This document shows, in pieces, positions 21,122 to 35,178 of a DNA stretch of 62,000 nucleotides. Within the stretch, counting starts at the first letter, position 1. The number at the start of each line of letters is the position of its first letter. The position numbers were made by a program, and so were the translations under genes. The DNA is taken from assembly GCA_002633005.1 (NCBI GenBank), contig NMRA01000115.1:368884-430883 (forward strand), in the 5' to 3' direction. Under the pieces are notes generated by a model. It was not told the DNA's origin. It saw nothing but the letters and a program-made list of their open reading frames with translations, and made no database searches. The DNA comes from Phoronis australis. Its lineage: Eukaryota; Phoronida; Phoronidae.

Positions 21122-22320
21122 TTCTAAACGCACAAAATGCTTGTTAACCCGGCCAGTGGCTCGGAACCCGATCAGGCCCGTCCCCGCCGCCGAGACTGAC
21201 ACGAACATAAACCAGCTTAAGTTGGAAACTAAACCTCCAGTCACGAAAAGGACTATAATAGTGAGCCAAAGAAGTAATGTGCACCTAATTATTTATGTGA
21301 ATTAGCCACGAAACTGAAAATCTACTTACTTGTCGGGGGCCGCGAAGTCGGGTTCCTGTTCCACAGACCGTCAGGGCAAAGGTTGTACAACGATTGGAAT
21401 AATGTAATTGTATTTGTAAATAAAGATTCCCCTAACATGTCACCATAGCATATAAATTAGAGTAATTGTTTCACAACAGCTTTCTGTCAGCAAACACTAA
21501 ATTAGCATGAGCTCACACGGCCTCGGTGCCCGGTCAATTACCTTTATTGCCGGCATCAAAAGCCGGTAACGCAGTGGTTTATTCATTGCTGGCTTCTCAA
21601 CATTTGCACTCACGAATACTGCAAAGGCATTACAAATTGTATCTAATGAGACAGACTTTGTTTCAGTGTCATATAAGCATTGGTTAGGATGAGAATAATT
21701 CATTTTGAAACAGAACGCAGAATAATAAACGTCTACACGGCAACTCTACCGGCGCTAATCCCGACTTAGTCAAGAGCTCACCTGACGAAGACTTCACGAG
21801 TCGGATCGTTAGGTTTCACAGGCTATCAGTTTGAACCGGAATACACTGATCAAGAAATAGGCCTACTAGAGAGGCGCCGTCAACATGCACAGGCAACGCG
21901 ACATATGGATAGTTCTTTGGTAAGCCGGAATTCGTCAGAGAAATCACTGCCGACGAAATGCCGGCCACATACACGGAGATGTTTCTCGGCCTCATACTCG
22001 CTATTAACAGCGTACCTTTCTTTCTTCACTACCACGAGCCATTTCCTAAGCATTTCAGGCTCTCGAGGAAGTCGAAAAAACGATATACCCGCTTTCTTCG
22101 CTCCTTCACTAGTTCTGACAAGCGGGAACGATGCACCGCGATATAGCGGCTGTCACTCTGCAGATGAACCACTTACGTCGCTGCGTCGTTTCTCACCTTC
22201 CTCACTGGTTAACGCGACACCTCTCGGCAAGGTGAGATCGACCGTTTAAGAGGCGATGTGGATATAGACCGATTAAGATGGTAAAAAAGACTAATTAAAT
22301 CGGGTGGTATTCTCCTTTAA
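21122..22320. mobile_element. TTAA-flanked transposon, copy 2 (one end missing)
   Basis: Reverse orientation relative to copy 1: 21122-21300 matches the reverse complement of about 13060-13250, and 21490-21715 that of 12640-12840. The end GGGTGGTATTCTCCTTTAA at 22302-22320 matches the copy-1 left end. The other terminus is absent; similarity begins abruptly near 21122. Confidence 0.75.
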
Positions 22321-23385
22321 GATTCAAGAACCAGGGTATTAATTATCAAGGGTTCTCGTGTCACCTCGCCGGAGATCGACAAGGCGGTATCAAGTCGGAC
22401 CCGAATAGGTCAAAGTCAAGATACTCCTGACCAGGCGACCCAAGGGGGGATGATTGGGTTCGAGGGGCTACCACCCTAGAGCCATTGTCCAATCTCCCGA
22501 GAACAGGGAATGCTTCCAACGGGGTTTTCGGTATCTAATATCGTTCCAAAAAAGCGGCTACCAAAGACAAAAAGCCCCCTTTCTGAACCCGATCTCCCAC
22601 AGTTTAGCCCATCACCCAGTCCATGTGTTGCCGTGTGGACCGAGGCACTGCACGAGTGTAGGAGAAGCTATTTTATCAGCCATGCAAGTATTTCAATTGA
22701 CCAGTAAAACAAAATAATCTACATGTGGTCACACTTTGCCAATCGTTAGGCAGATGCATACATGTCAATGAACACGGGAATTAACTATTTGAACCACAAA
22801 ACAAAATCAACTGCCTATTAGTTTAATGGATGGGGGTCTCGTAGACTGTTATTTAAATCTAACAACTGCTTGATAAAATTGTGAGCGAAAAATACGAGCG
22901 TAAATTACGAGCGTAAACTTCAGTTAGCCTCCGTGCAGCTAGCTGGCTGTGTTAGAATGGGCATGTGTGACAAGACGGGTTACGAACAGCTTTACAGTTA
23001 ACATTGGAAAAAAATTACCATTCAGTGTCGACTGTCTTGCAAATCAATTTATGGCAGATAGATACACGAAAAATAAATTTTGACTGTTTTTTACATTTTT
23101 ATGTCATCCTAATATTTAATTCTTGATGCACAGTATTGTGAAGAAAAACAATCATTTTGAAAATCCAAAATTGTTTTTTTTTCAATATATATGATCAAGA
23201 TTCAGTGAGTCATATGGTTTGACTGCTCACCAGCTCAGTGACTGACCAGTGGGGCGGAGCGTATACAAGGAAACTAGTTCTAATGTAATCCTGTCAACAA
23301 CCATTGCGTTACCGGGCAATCGAGAGTGCTGCACCAGCTGATATAGATGTTGTAGCGAAACCAAGAATAAAATAATTTTATTTCT
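22321..23385. other. no recognisable gene
   Basis: Nothing identified. A GC-richer part at 22360-22640 gives way to AT-rich sequence from about 22690. Confidence 0.4.
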
Positions 23386-23886
23386 GACCATGTGAAAGTT
23401 GGTGGTGCAATCGTGAACTCCTGTTCCGAGGCTGAGCTGTTTGTCCATCTGCAAAAAAATAAGTTGAGTACGCCAAGTCCTACCGAAGCCATCGCTGCAC
23501 TCAGCTTAATTGAGGAGTCAGTGCAGAAATTGTGAGTGTGCAAGTGAAGTCGGAAAGATGAAGTGACTGGCGAGAGGACGCTGAGCGTCGACGTGGGTGG
23601 TGTTGCACGATTCGATGAGACATGGACAACACTACATGCCGCCAGAGTAGAGTTTTTGGAGATAAACCGTGCTTCTGAGATGGGAACGCGCCGTGAAGAA
23701 AGTAGGCTGCCAAACTCTGTGGATATTTTAACTTTCCGCCGGCAGTAACTCAAGGAATTAGAGAAATGACGCATTGTTCAACATAACAAACTTGTTCTAG
23801 TGCATAGATTCAAACATATCCCTGAATTAAAACCCGTGATATTATTATACGATTTTAGTGGAAAGCAAGATAAGAAATTTTGGTAA
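23386..23886 (+). pseudogene. unknown decayed protein-coding frame
   Basis: One frame stays in register for about 166 codons (23386-23886) with only four stops: TGA at 23533 and 23545, TAA at 23746 and TGA at 23767. The peptide is protein-like: HVKVGGAIVNSCSEAELF, then PSPTEAIAALSLIEESVQKL, then LSVDVGGVARFDETWTTLH and EFLEINRASEMGTRREES. I do not recognise the family. The even amphipathic spacing and the Gly/Val-rich core are unlike the surrounding AT-rich DNA. All four stops are one C-to-T step from Arg or Gln codons. A transposon ORF or a dead host exon are both possible. The longer opposite-strand frame (23280-23774) reads as its shadow, Ser- and Cys-rich without a motif. Confidence 0.4.
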
Positions 23887-26800
23887 CTTGAGAATCTCAC
23901 CCAAGCTACGCTATTTGCGCAGAAAGTGCTATTTTCTTATCCCAAAGTCCATTCGGTCAAAATGTTGGCGGTGCAGGCTCGTGAAAATGTTGAACCAATA
24001 CGATTAAAGTAGTTCTTTGTCCTCGTTTGCCATTATTGTTATGTAGACAGTAACGCGGCGATTTGATAAACATGTAACACGTATATTGGTTGATGAAGAC
24101 ACGGTAGCTACATGTAATATTGGAATACTAACAAATAAGTCTATGTAATATAGTTAGAGAGTCTTTTACCACACTGAGTCAGTGGAGAGTTAAGATGTGT
24201 CGCATAAACAATGAACATGATGTGTGGCCAGCACACCAGATCAGCAGACAGTAGATCAACGCTAAGCTCCGCCCACATGACAGCCATACTTGTTTTGGTC
24301 GTCTGTTGTGCTTCACAAGTTCGCAACAATGATTAAAATTACGCTGTAAACAAACAGGTGTGTCACATTTTCTAAACATAAAGTAAATATTAACTTCATT
24401 TCTAGTACATCAACAAAAATTTGAACATAATGACTGCGCATTCTGAACGAATTTTGACCTCAAGTGGCAATCGATGCCCGCTTAACTTCAAAGCCGTTTT
24501 TCTCGCCTGGTGATTTCAGGATAGTGACAAGATTCTCGGGGATATTTTTTCCGCAACACGTGGGTAAATTTTTACGAAACTTGCAAATTTGAAATCCTCT
24601 AGGACTGAAACAAAATCGCGTGCCAGGGTTTTTTGATACATGGACCAGATTTCAGATTTTTAGTTATTAGACGGAAAGTGACCAAATGACAGAAAATGGC
24701 GTGCTTGCCACAACTCACACGCAAAAATGCCACAAAATCAAGATCATAATGAATTTGTACATACATTTGGTATGGATAAGTAGAATATTGGGTAAGGAAA
24801 CATTTGATGATAATCCTTGTGCATTTTGAAAAAAAATCGATGTAACATTGGATTTTTTGAAAATTAAAAAATACAATATTTAAAAAGACGAAGTACAATA
24901 AAAACTTTTTTTTCGATTTTGTCACTTTCAGAGTCATGTCTAACTAGTTAAAACCCCTTTACACTTATTGAAGATAGGAGCCTGGAGCTTTGAGCAGTGT
25001 ATACACCACCCTTAATACTTTTTGTTAAAGCTTTATATGGCTTCTCGATACACGTGTGGTCAAGTTCGCAGACAGGATCTATTACTTTTCCTCATGTATT
25101 GTGTTAAGTCAGAAACAGCGAGCTGGCATGATTACAAACACGCACAGCACGATTGAGATAATGTCATCTTTTAAAAGGCGTTTGTCATTAATTTGGCATA
25201 TGTTACTTGATAAGGATGGCGGTTTGAACTTTTTACTCGATTTCAATAAAACGATACATAATAACAATTACGGGAAATCAAATAGGATAGTCTTTGTTTA
25301 ATCACAGTTATGAGGACTAATTGAAGTCGTTATGAATACAAAAGCTCGTTAGTCACCTGCGTCTGGTCCGGCACGGTTCTAGCAACTCGCAAGGGTAGCC
25401 AATGCGATCACTTGCTTTGCTTACAGGGTGACCCAAAAATGCCTCCCTTGAAAATGTCAAATTTACAATATTTTTGCCGTTCAGTCCAGCTTTGTACATA
25501 TCAGCCTGGGTCTGACCCTGACTTGCCCATTAAGCTGATCAGCTGATTGCCTTCCCTTGACGATGCTGAAGATCTGCCTCTCGGCGTTGCAAGCACACGT
25601 TGACAGGACGCGCAAAAGTTTCGATAACCCATTTGCTATAGAATTGCCCTGATCTTAGCTGTAAATACGGCCTTCGCTTCAAGAATTGTTTGCGGTCTGT
25701 TCTTGCAGTCTTTCAAATACACCGCAGATAAAACCTGGAGCTTTTTTTTCAAGCACTAAACTTACCTCACAAGGCTAATGCAGTTAAGATGCTAGTGCCT
25801 GTTTTGTTAATTAAATGATAGAAATGCCAAAGTTAAAATAATCGAATGCCCAGACACAGTCTACTTAGTGTTTATCATCGCTCGAAATAAAACGGCCGGG
25901 AAGCTGAAATGTAAACACATCCTCACAGGCACTACGCACTCATAATGCGGGCGTCCGTACTAAAGATGATACCCCCAAGTTGTGGACGGACGAGTGAGAG
26001 AGAAAAGAGAGAGAGGAAACACTTTTATGACAAAATGCATGATTAAATAAGTGCGATTTCAATTAGAAAGCCTTCTGAAGGTTTTCGACCGCAAATAAGA
26101 AGATCCCCTGTGCAAATATAAATGAATGAAGACACAGAAATCGGTAGGAATATGTGAATAGGCCAAAACAGGAAGAGGTCACACTATGAGCGGAATGGGA
26201 TTCAAGTCCCGTGAATGTGAAGAAAAATCCGGGTCATACCTGGCAACTAATAAGGCCGGAGCCTGAAAGCATTGCCGTAGCCATGCCCGCAGAGAGCCAT
26301 TAGAGGTGTGTCGGGGAGGTGCCTCGTCCTGCAAAAACTGCTTCTCAGTAGCAACCCATCTTCGGTGGCCAAAACTTGAGATAAGCCCCTAGGTAACGCC
26401 CAGTGTTCACTGTGACTGCATGGTATTTTCATCCTCCAACCAGAATGAACCAATGAGATCGTCCGTGGCACCATGTTTACCTTATTTTCTGGCGAACACA
26501 AGGGGCGTCAAAACATCAGCAGAATAACGGTGCAACTTTTTGTGCGAAAGTCAAAACTTTTAAGTTCGAGGTACTCAAAATCGAGAGAATTTACTCACGC
26601 CGACGTAAGGAAACCACTAAGACGGGACATACAACTAACGCGTCAAAACATTATGCTAACTTTATGCAACGATATTTATTCGTTTGCAAAAATGATTCAA
26701 GTGATCAATTTAAAGATATGCATACCTTTTCCTCTTCATTTTAGCTAAAAATTCATAAAAAGGATCTTACTCAAGTTAGTTAAATCCAAACGTATGCCAA

Positions 26801-27645
26801 CTTTAAATATTTTCAAATTTTAAAGTTTGAATGACATTCTAATTCATTTTTTATTTTTGATGGTGCACCACCAACTAAAATGAACTACGCAGTGAGTGTC
26901 AGCTGACTTATGCATCACCGGTACTCACGCAACTGCCGCCATATGCAATGAGGCGTCCGCGGAAACCCAGCCCACTGTAAAAAAATGTAAAAACTGGGCC
27001 TATCTGTTAGAATATGGAAAGCCCAAACAACAAGGAAATTTAAGCCTTTTTATATTTTGGTGATATTTTTCTACAGGCGAAACATATTCCGTGTTCTAAA
27101 TTGGTGACCTGAAGGAAACAGTATATTTAATAGAAGTGTCAGTTCAGTAACCAATGTATTTTTGGTTTGCCGGCAGCAACGAAAAATTGTTATTCGATGA
27201 CCACACATTTACTTTTCCAAACACCAAATACAATTTAGAAAAGATTCAACTACAATTTTGAACTGTGACGAACCTTTAAAAATATCCGAAGTCAAAAATT
27301 TGTTTGTGGAATTTCAAATTCCACCCCCTTTTGCTTAAACCCCTGCGATTATGGGGACTTCGAATTGGTGGCCCTTTCAAAGACAATTCCATTGTAATGA
27401 CTGCTTAAAATATGGGTCTCATAATAATTTTCCATGCAGTACAGTGAGTGCACCCGCATATATAATTGAAGGTTTTCAAAGACGTCTTCGGCTCTTACGT
27501 ACCATCCTGGAAGAGATTATCAACTGTCCTGACTGGCCTAAAGCACCGCAAAGGTTTCAAAACAGGTTTTCAATGATGTGTTTGCAACGTTGATGAAACC
27601 CAAACTTAGGTACAGTACCAAAACCAAATATGGTCAAGATGAGAA
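23887..27645. other. no recognisable gene
   Basis: Long AT-rich stretch, with a purine (GA)n run at about 25991-26020. At 26175-26235 'gggattcaagtcccg' recalls a T-arm, but no A-box is in place. I found no domain in any short frame. Confidence 0.45.
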
Positions 27646-27773
27646 ACGGTAATTTGTAGCGAAAATATCGGGTGTAAATGATGATATACGAGATGGTCAA
27701 CTCTGTACGGTAATTTGTAGTGAAATATTGGTGATGGTGTAAATGATGATTTACGAGATGGTCAACTCTATGT
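27646..27773. repeat. 61-67-bp tandem duplication
   Basis: Two units (27646-27706 and 27707-27773) share ACGGTAATTTGTAG(c/t)GAAA, GTGTAAATGATGAT(a/t)TACG and AGATGGTCAACTCT. They differ by a short insertion and a few substitutions. Confidence 0.75.
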
Positions 27774-30700
27774 AGTGGCACTTAACTGATTATTTTATCA
27801 TGAAAAAACGTCAATTCTATCTCATCTTCAGAGCAACGTCTATGTGAAGGCGTTGAGCGAAACCACATGTCCTTGCTCTAATTTCTGACCTTAACTTAGT
27901 AACATTAAGCTGAAACCTGTGTTCGTCACTAGTTAACGATTCGAGTGACCATTGGCAATCATTATTAGTTGAGCAGACGGATGTGACGGAAAGTTTGATT
28001 AACAACAGTTACTTGGCGCATCAATAGATTATACAGTTCAGTGAGGACGGCTGGCACACCTACATGTAGGTCTATCGTGAAGAACGGTAAGGCTTGCATT
28101 TAAATTTATTGTTCGAATGTTGCTCATGGCCGAATTTGATTTCATGTTTGGTGTTAAGGTGAAATGTTGCGGCCATGTTGCTCTTAAATTAATTTTAATT
28201 GAAACAATTGGTTCCGAGTCAAATTTTTAACGTTTCAAAATGAACTGATATAACTACGCGGAGTACTTATCTTGACTAATTTTGACAGGGGCACAGCTCA
28301 AAAATTGGGTTACCCTGCTACTGACAGGGTGAATTTTAAACAAAGCGATCGATCTGTAGGGAGCATCCATGAAACGGTTACCCTATCACACTCTTTTGTT
28401 TTAGAAACGACACACTTTAGTAGGGGATAATTACATAAAATTAACACCTTCGTAGGGATTTTAGGACCGAAATTGTAAAGGAACAGGTGCCATGTTGTCA
28501 AAAAGCATGAACTGCATTTATAACACAAAAGTTAAATATTTAGGCTTGTGTTGGAAATTTTTATGAAGTTTCGAATTTCCAAAGTGAGCCCTTTTTAGGA
28601 AATTTTGTCAGAAATGACACTTTGGATTGGAAGGAAATTGTAGGAAAAGGCATCGTACCGTAGGGAGAAAAAGTGTAAATGTCTCTCATGCTCTGAGCGG
28701 CAAATCCCGTACACCTCTTCTAAATGGAAGTAACCCACCTAGAAGGCTAACGCTTTTGTTCAATTCCGGGCTGATATTGCACAATTTGATACAATGTTTT
28801 CGGCTAACACTTTGAAATCTCTAATATCCTGTCCTATTCTAACATTATCTACCGTATTCTGGGCTTGCTAACCAACAATGTACACAGACTTCACTTCTCA
28901 CGTCACCCTCTTGAAAAGTGGCCCTCGTTTTGATTTTGTGACTTTCATTATGAACATGCATGTGCCGGCGTATTTTGACGAAAAATGGATCCTGACGTGG
29001 AATTTTTGCATTGTGAAATGACCTTGTCAGTAGTGATTCGTCTTCCCATGCCCGTTAGATAACTCTCCACCTCGAATTCCCCAAGATTATTTTTTTACCT
29101 TTTTAAAACACTTTACCGTCTGCCGAATGAAGTACAAGGTGAGTCAAATAATACTCATTCTAATTGCATACTGTTTTTAATTAGATAATTTTAAATTTAG
29201 AGTCTGAAAGCAAATATTCCAGTGGTTATGTTACCGCGTTATCGCAAATTTGAACGTGCACGAAGAAGCTGCGATTGCAAACGTCATTAGTCGTTGAATT
29301 GTGATCAAAAATAGGGATAGAATAGGTGACCGTCATTGTAGAAGAACAATTCCATGTTTCTACGACATATTTAAACAAAGTATTCAAACACAAGAATAGT
29401 GTTTAACATTTTTCTCACCTTGTATTTATGGAAGTCATGACAGCTACCATGAGTCACGAGCACATCGATGTAGCAAATATATTACCTGAACTCCCAAGCT
29501 TATGAGTTGTTATGACGCATTGGTAGTAAATGTTAGAGTGTTGGCCTCAGCAAGCATACAGTAAGTTATGGTAGTTTGCATTGCCCTGGTTCTAAAATTT
29601 GACTTTTACAGACTGATGTTCTGAAATGTTTTACGTCCTGTTATTCGTTGTTATTTACATATGCCAGTAGTCGTCCACATCAGTCGTCAAAATTCAGCCA
29701 TAGTAAACTAACATACACACTCCCAATGACTACTAATTCCGAGTATATCCCTGTATGTTGGGTGTTTATCAGGACATCAATTTTTATGATTTGTTGGAAA
29801 GGAAATGCCAAACAGGCATAAAACAGTATCTGAAACTGTCCGCTCACCAAAACATTAACCAGTCAGTCCCACTCAGCTACAGGGTTCTTCTCTGAAGTCT
29901 TTTCTTAGTGCATTATTTATTTCAACTTCCTCACGACAAGACAGCATGATCAACACTGTTAAATTCCACTGCTTCTGTCAGTTTATGAAGGAGTCAAACT
30001 ACCGTGCGGGAGAGTACAAGCTTCTAAATAATCAGCCCGCAGTGACCTTTTACCCGAGTGATGTGTCCTGGACAAACCTCACGTGGGCGCCATTTGAAGT
30101 AGAAAGATAAACAGTAGGGGTCATTTTGTCATGTGCCTCCAGTGATTAGCGAATTAAATTCCCGGTTACGCATTGTGATGTGCAAGAATTTCCATGTGAA
30201 AGCGGTATTTTCCAACCGAGCCATTTAATAAGATTCTCGCATCTGGAACGTTTGTTGAGTCCTGTTCCAAACTGTGCAGTCAGGTATTCATAGAAGTCGT
30301 GCCACCAACCAGTCGGACGTAATAGTGATGGTCATGTAATATAAATAAAAGTATATGGCTAGCTGATAGTTTCTGTTAGTTAGACACGTTTCTATATAAT
30401 GTGACTGTGGGTGGATTTCGGGGCAAAAAGGCTAGAATGTGTCATGGGCGTGGTGTCATCAGATACCAGATCGTATAACTGGAGGAAGTAGAATTTATTT
30501 CATTCCAAAACACTGACAAAACACAAGAGATATATCGGAAAATTCCCTCATGTGTATTCGAGCATGCCGACGTCTACAATACGACTACTGAACATTTCCA
30601 GTAGAAAATACTACCTGAATGCTTTGCACCAAAATAAGGGGGCCTACATCAAAGATTTTATTTGTTTACAAATTCCCATTAAAATGAAGCCGGATATGCC

Positions 30701-33439
30701 CAACTGTACATATTGCCTGGGAAAACAGAAAATACTGCACGGCAGGTGTTCTTGCTGGTGACAAAATTTTACAAGGAGCCGTTTTCCATGCTTCACTCCG
30801 TATATGCGGAATTCTCCTTTTACTTTGTGGTCCGTGTAACCATTCAGAAAGTTCAAATTTGACAAACGCCTGTGAAATTAACACATCTTTGAGCGACTGT
30901 AAAGGGTTCATTCATAAGAAATTACTGTTAACTGTCCTGTGACCGTCCTACTCTCTAGTCTCTGGCTTCGAAACACCGAATTTTTACTCGAAGAGGCTTT
31001 AACGCAGATGTAAAATTTTCACATAATTGACTAACATTCGTCGGTCTTGAATTCGCGATGACGGATTATCATAGCGCAAAAAATTTCCAATCCCCCGACC
31101 TAATACACTCCTGACATTACATGCGGCCAGTTTCTGGTTGTCTAAGGATGCGTCACCTGATCAACGCGACTGTGCAAAAGTCGCTCTTACGACTGAACCA
31201 CATTTTAAATATTCAACGATTTTTATAAATATCAACCTTGCTGTGGCGTGGTAGTACTGAGTTCGGAAGATTTCTTAAAAAATGTGCTCTGGGAATGAAC
31301 GAGAACAGGGAGAGTTTGAGCCTTAATTTCCGTGGTAATTGTAGTATAGTGAAACCCATTAATAACAGGTTTCTAGAAAGTCGCCAGCTTTAAATCTATT
31401 TAAGTAGTTTTTATCATGGAATGCAATTCTTCATTGTGCAAACGATTTTGAAGATGTTAAAACCATTTCAAGCAGATGAACTCGCCCCAGCTTGAGGAGT
31501 TCGTTTCTGCTTGAGCGAGTTCGCAACCTAAACTTTGGACAGAATAAATTTGAAAGAACGAGCAACCGTAGAAATTTTGAAAATTCGCAGACGGGTGTCA
31601 GTCTACCAGAGTATGTTCATAAACACTGGTGTGTGCGAGTGGTGTTCGTACGTGTAATTGGTTGAGTTAACTGGGTATTTTTGCGCAGCGCAGACGAAAG
31701 TTAGGGAATGAACCTAACCGTTCATCATAATTTGATTTATTCAGTGTCGCAATGTGGTCAGAATTATTCTCTTCAGTGTAGGAACTACCGTCTGTTTAAA
31801 AGTAATGCCGCTCAAGGCAGACTATAACTGCAAGTAATTTTCAATTGTATTATCTCTCGAATATAACAATTTTCTATTTATGGTTACGTAAGACTTTATC
31901 GACAAGTCTGTACATTTAGCAAACTAATTCGAAAAATGTACTTTTCTCACTAAAAATACATGTTTCCTGAAAGCAGAAAGCCTGTAGAATTCGATTATGG
32001 ACTTTTTACCAATCTTTCACAGATTTGGTCACGTCTCCATGTCTTTTTAGTAAAACTTGTCGAAAAACAAAAGTACAATGATAACAAAACAAGATTATTA
32101 ATAACATGATCAAATTTTATTTGTTATAAATGTTTAAAGTGAGATATCAAAAATGCTGTTACAGTTCTTTAAAATATCATTTCGTTTTTGTTTTATGACC
32201 ATCTTCAAAGTTTTTTTTCTGAAAATCAAAAAGGTCATTCTATTAAAACACCTCATGCAAAAGTGGAACACTCACTGTAAAATCAATTCCTAACAGCGTT
32301 CTTGAGAACAGTTTGTACAGTATAGTACCTGAAATTAGGAATCTGGTCAACCATTTTCGTGATGTGTTGTTCCTGAGTGGGCCGTGAATGTTTTAGTGTC
32401 CTAGATAACCTTACATGTACGTCTTAGTTATGAAACACTACACTGCTACCTGCGGATTTTTGCACGCTTTCTTAGAGTTCTTCCATACATGTACACTGCC
32501 GTGAAAACGTATAGAAAGATGTAGAACTGCAACTATTGTAGACCTCAGTATTAGATACTACAGATTACAGACGTAAGATTTGAGCATGTGGTCTTACCCC
32601 GTGTCTTGGCGGTTCAGACTCGGGCTGTCATATATATACTCATATATATTTTACATAAAATATTTAGTTTCTTGTGCCTGTACGTACTGTCAACATACAC
32701 GTAAATTACCTATTGTGGAAAGTTAAGTATCTAAATTCCAAAAATATCAAATTATAAATTACTGTGCAATGTTCTGCATGATAATTACCACAAAAATCGT
32801 AAGATTGCAGGTAAGAATTATATTGTGTCTCCCATTCTATAAATCTTCGCTTTTAATTTTAATTTGCTGATAAAAGTCTCGTGACCTCACCGGCTTGCGG
32901 CGCATTCGAGATACTGTAAGGGGTTGGGCGAACTCGCACCGCTCTGCCCCACCAGGCGTTTTACATGATAAATATTCGAGTAGTCTCTACACTCGTTTTC
33001 TCCGAGAAGCCTGAAGCACGACGGAACTTTAATTAGGTAGGCGTAATAGTGTTATTTACAAAGCACAATTTAAAGACTATTGTCTTCAAAGTGGGAAGGC
33101 TGTGTGAAATTCACAACGGAATTTAGTTCGCATTTTGCTAACTTCGTTTTAATGAGAAAAGCTCGTTAATCACTCCCCGCGGATTTATGTGCTTATTTTG
33201 AAATAATTATTGTTTGATTACTCCCCCTTCGCTGCATCATTTTACATTACAAATAGTTATCTACAATGTAGGCTTAATTTATTTATACTGAAGTGTTCTG
33301 TAAGTGCATAAAATTTGTTAATTGTCTGAATCGCTGCTATTTGGGTATTCAGTGGCCGCCCAGTACGCAAACACTTATAGAGAACTATGGAGCGCCAAAG
33401 GGTTCTTAAACGAATGCCTCCCTGCGCGTAGAAATGTGC
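27774..33439. other. no recognisable gene
   Basis: About 5.7 kb of AT-rich sequence in which I recognise no coding domain, RNA gene or repeat family. The short frames near 30552-30911 overlap on opposite strands and show no motif. Confidence 0.45.
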
Positions 33440-34081
33440 TTAAAGGAGAATGTCACCAAAAACATCCTATTTTGTATCAATTTAGAACGAGCAGTTCTAC
33501 TCGATAACTGCACGTTCGGTTGCGTTACCTGACACCTGACGGTGTTGAAATTATCCAATGACGTCATTGGTTTCACATGCAGTCTGTTAGCAGTTCACAA
33601 CTGGGGTTACTGGTGTCAGCTTATCGCTTGAATTCATCGTTTAACACCAATAAATCATCAAACTTCGATATAAAACCCTTAAAAACACACCAGGTTCTTA
33701 TAAAAACGTGTTGTTTTATTTCGCTGTTACGGATTTATTGGTATTTCGACACACCGTAGCCTGCAAAGTTTGGCAGGCCAATTTACCAAGGTCCATAGCT
33801 GGAGTTAGGGGTCTGTCCGGAGATAAATTCGAAGTATTCTACCGTGAAATACAGACAGGGGAACCTAGATCTGTGTTGTTTGGACTTCTAAATACACAAA
33901 ACGTTTGTTATCCCGGCCAGTGGCTCGGAACCCGATCAGGCCCGTCGCGGCCGGACTGACTCGTTATCCCGGCCAATGGTTCGGAACCCGATCTGGCCCG
34001 TCGCGGCCGCCGGGACTGGCACGAGCATAAACCAGCTTGAGTTGGAAACTAAACCTCCAGTCACGAAACGACTATAATAGT

Positions 34082-35178
34082 GAGCTTATTATTTAACACC
34101 GGTAATTAAAATTATACGGATGAAAAAACAATGAAACAGTAAGAGCGTAGGGAAATGGTGAGCTTATTATTTAACACCGGTAATTAAAATTATACGGATG
34201 AAAAAACAATAAAACAGTAAGAGCGTAGGGAAATGGTGAGTTTATTATTTAACCCCGGTAATTAAAATTATACGGATGAAAAAAGATTTAAATGTGTGCA
34301 GTTTTAGTGTTGGGGGGAGTCAAATCCAATATCAAGTGTCAAATTCGGAACACAGCGCATTCGTAACGGAACTATGGCTAAGTATAGTATCTCCCGATAT
34401 ATCCTAGGCGACCGGCAGTGGCGCTGCGCACTACGACTCCGTTTCCGTCGTCTGCTCCACTGTGCAATGAAGAAAATTTACTTCATTTTTTAAAGAAAAT
34501 GGAACCTGAGTGACGATGAAAAAACAGAAGCTGCTGGTAAGATGTGAATTTTAATCGAAGCCTTAGTAAATCACTTAGAAACTCGCAATGCTCTCTCTGT
34601 CAAACCTTATCTTAAGACGATTTCCAAAGCAATCCCGTCATAATTGCCAACACGAAAAATGGATTTGGTCTTTTGCGCATTTGAAGACTGTTTCAAATAC
34701 GACAAATTTGTTAAGAATTGACGGCACAAAATATAAAACGTGTAATAAGCATTACAAAAAGAAGTAGGTTTCGCGCGCAAACGCTGTGGCCCATAAACAA
34801 GTAGGTCTTTTAGTATGAGAGTAGTAGTTAAATCGTGGTAGTGTAGTGGTAACGTACGCGCGCTCTATCCACCAGGTCGTGAGTTCGAGTCTTTAATACT
34901 TGCATTTTTTTCTGTTTGACACGTTCTCCGTGTTTTTTTTTTTTGCCTTTTTTCTTGGATAATACTTCAGGAATCAAGGAAAATGCTTGATTTTTAGAGG
35001 TAAAAACAGAGAAAAAGTTCCTGGGCGGGAGGGGGGTTTGCCCCCCTCCCGCCCAGGAACTTTTTCTGTTTCGACCTCCCCCCATTCGGTGCCATGCGCA
35101 TCGTGGTTCAGTTTGCGCAATTGCTTCCAGCCGGACAAAATGTTGGGCCCCCCTTGTGATATCATAGATCCGCTTCTG
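34082..35178. mobile_element. hAT-like non-autonomous transposon, copy 2, with 78-bp triplication
   Basis: Opposite orientation to copy 1 (4476-5454). The right end, CTTGTGATATCATAGATCCGC then TTCTG at 35178, is the counterpart of the copy-1 left end. The left part is unusual: a 78-bp unit starting GAG(c/t)TTATTATTTAAC is repeated at 34082, 34160 and 34238, whereas copy 1 has it once. The terminal G-rich tract and inverted repeat of that side are missing. A self-complementary GGGCGGGAGGGGGGTTTG / CCCCCCTCCCGCCC block at 35021-35056 forms a strong hairpin. Confidence 0.7.
34834..34898 (+). repeat. tRNA-like segment inside hAT-like copy 2
   Basis: A-box-like GTGGTAGTGTAGTGGTAACG and B-box-like GTGAGTTCGAGTC, the counterpart of 4703-4768 in copy 1. 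Confidence 0.5.

Noticed and set aside
23280-23774. 164-codon minus-strand frame
   Set aside because: Ser/Cys-rich without motif; the opposite strand carries a better protein-like frame, so this is likely its antisense shadow.
26175-26235. Possible tRNA T-arm (GGGATTCAAGTCCCG)
   Set aside because: No A-box or anticodon arm at the right distance on either strand.
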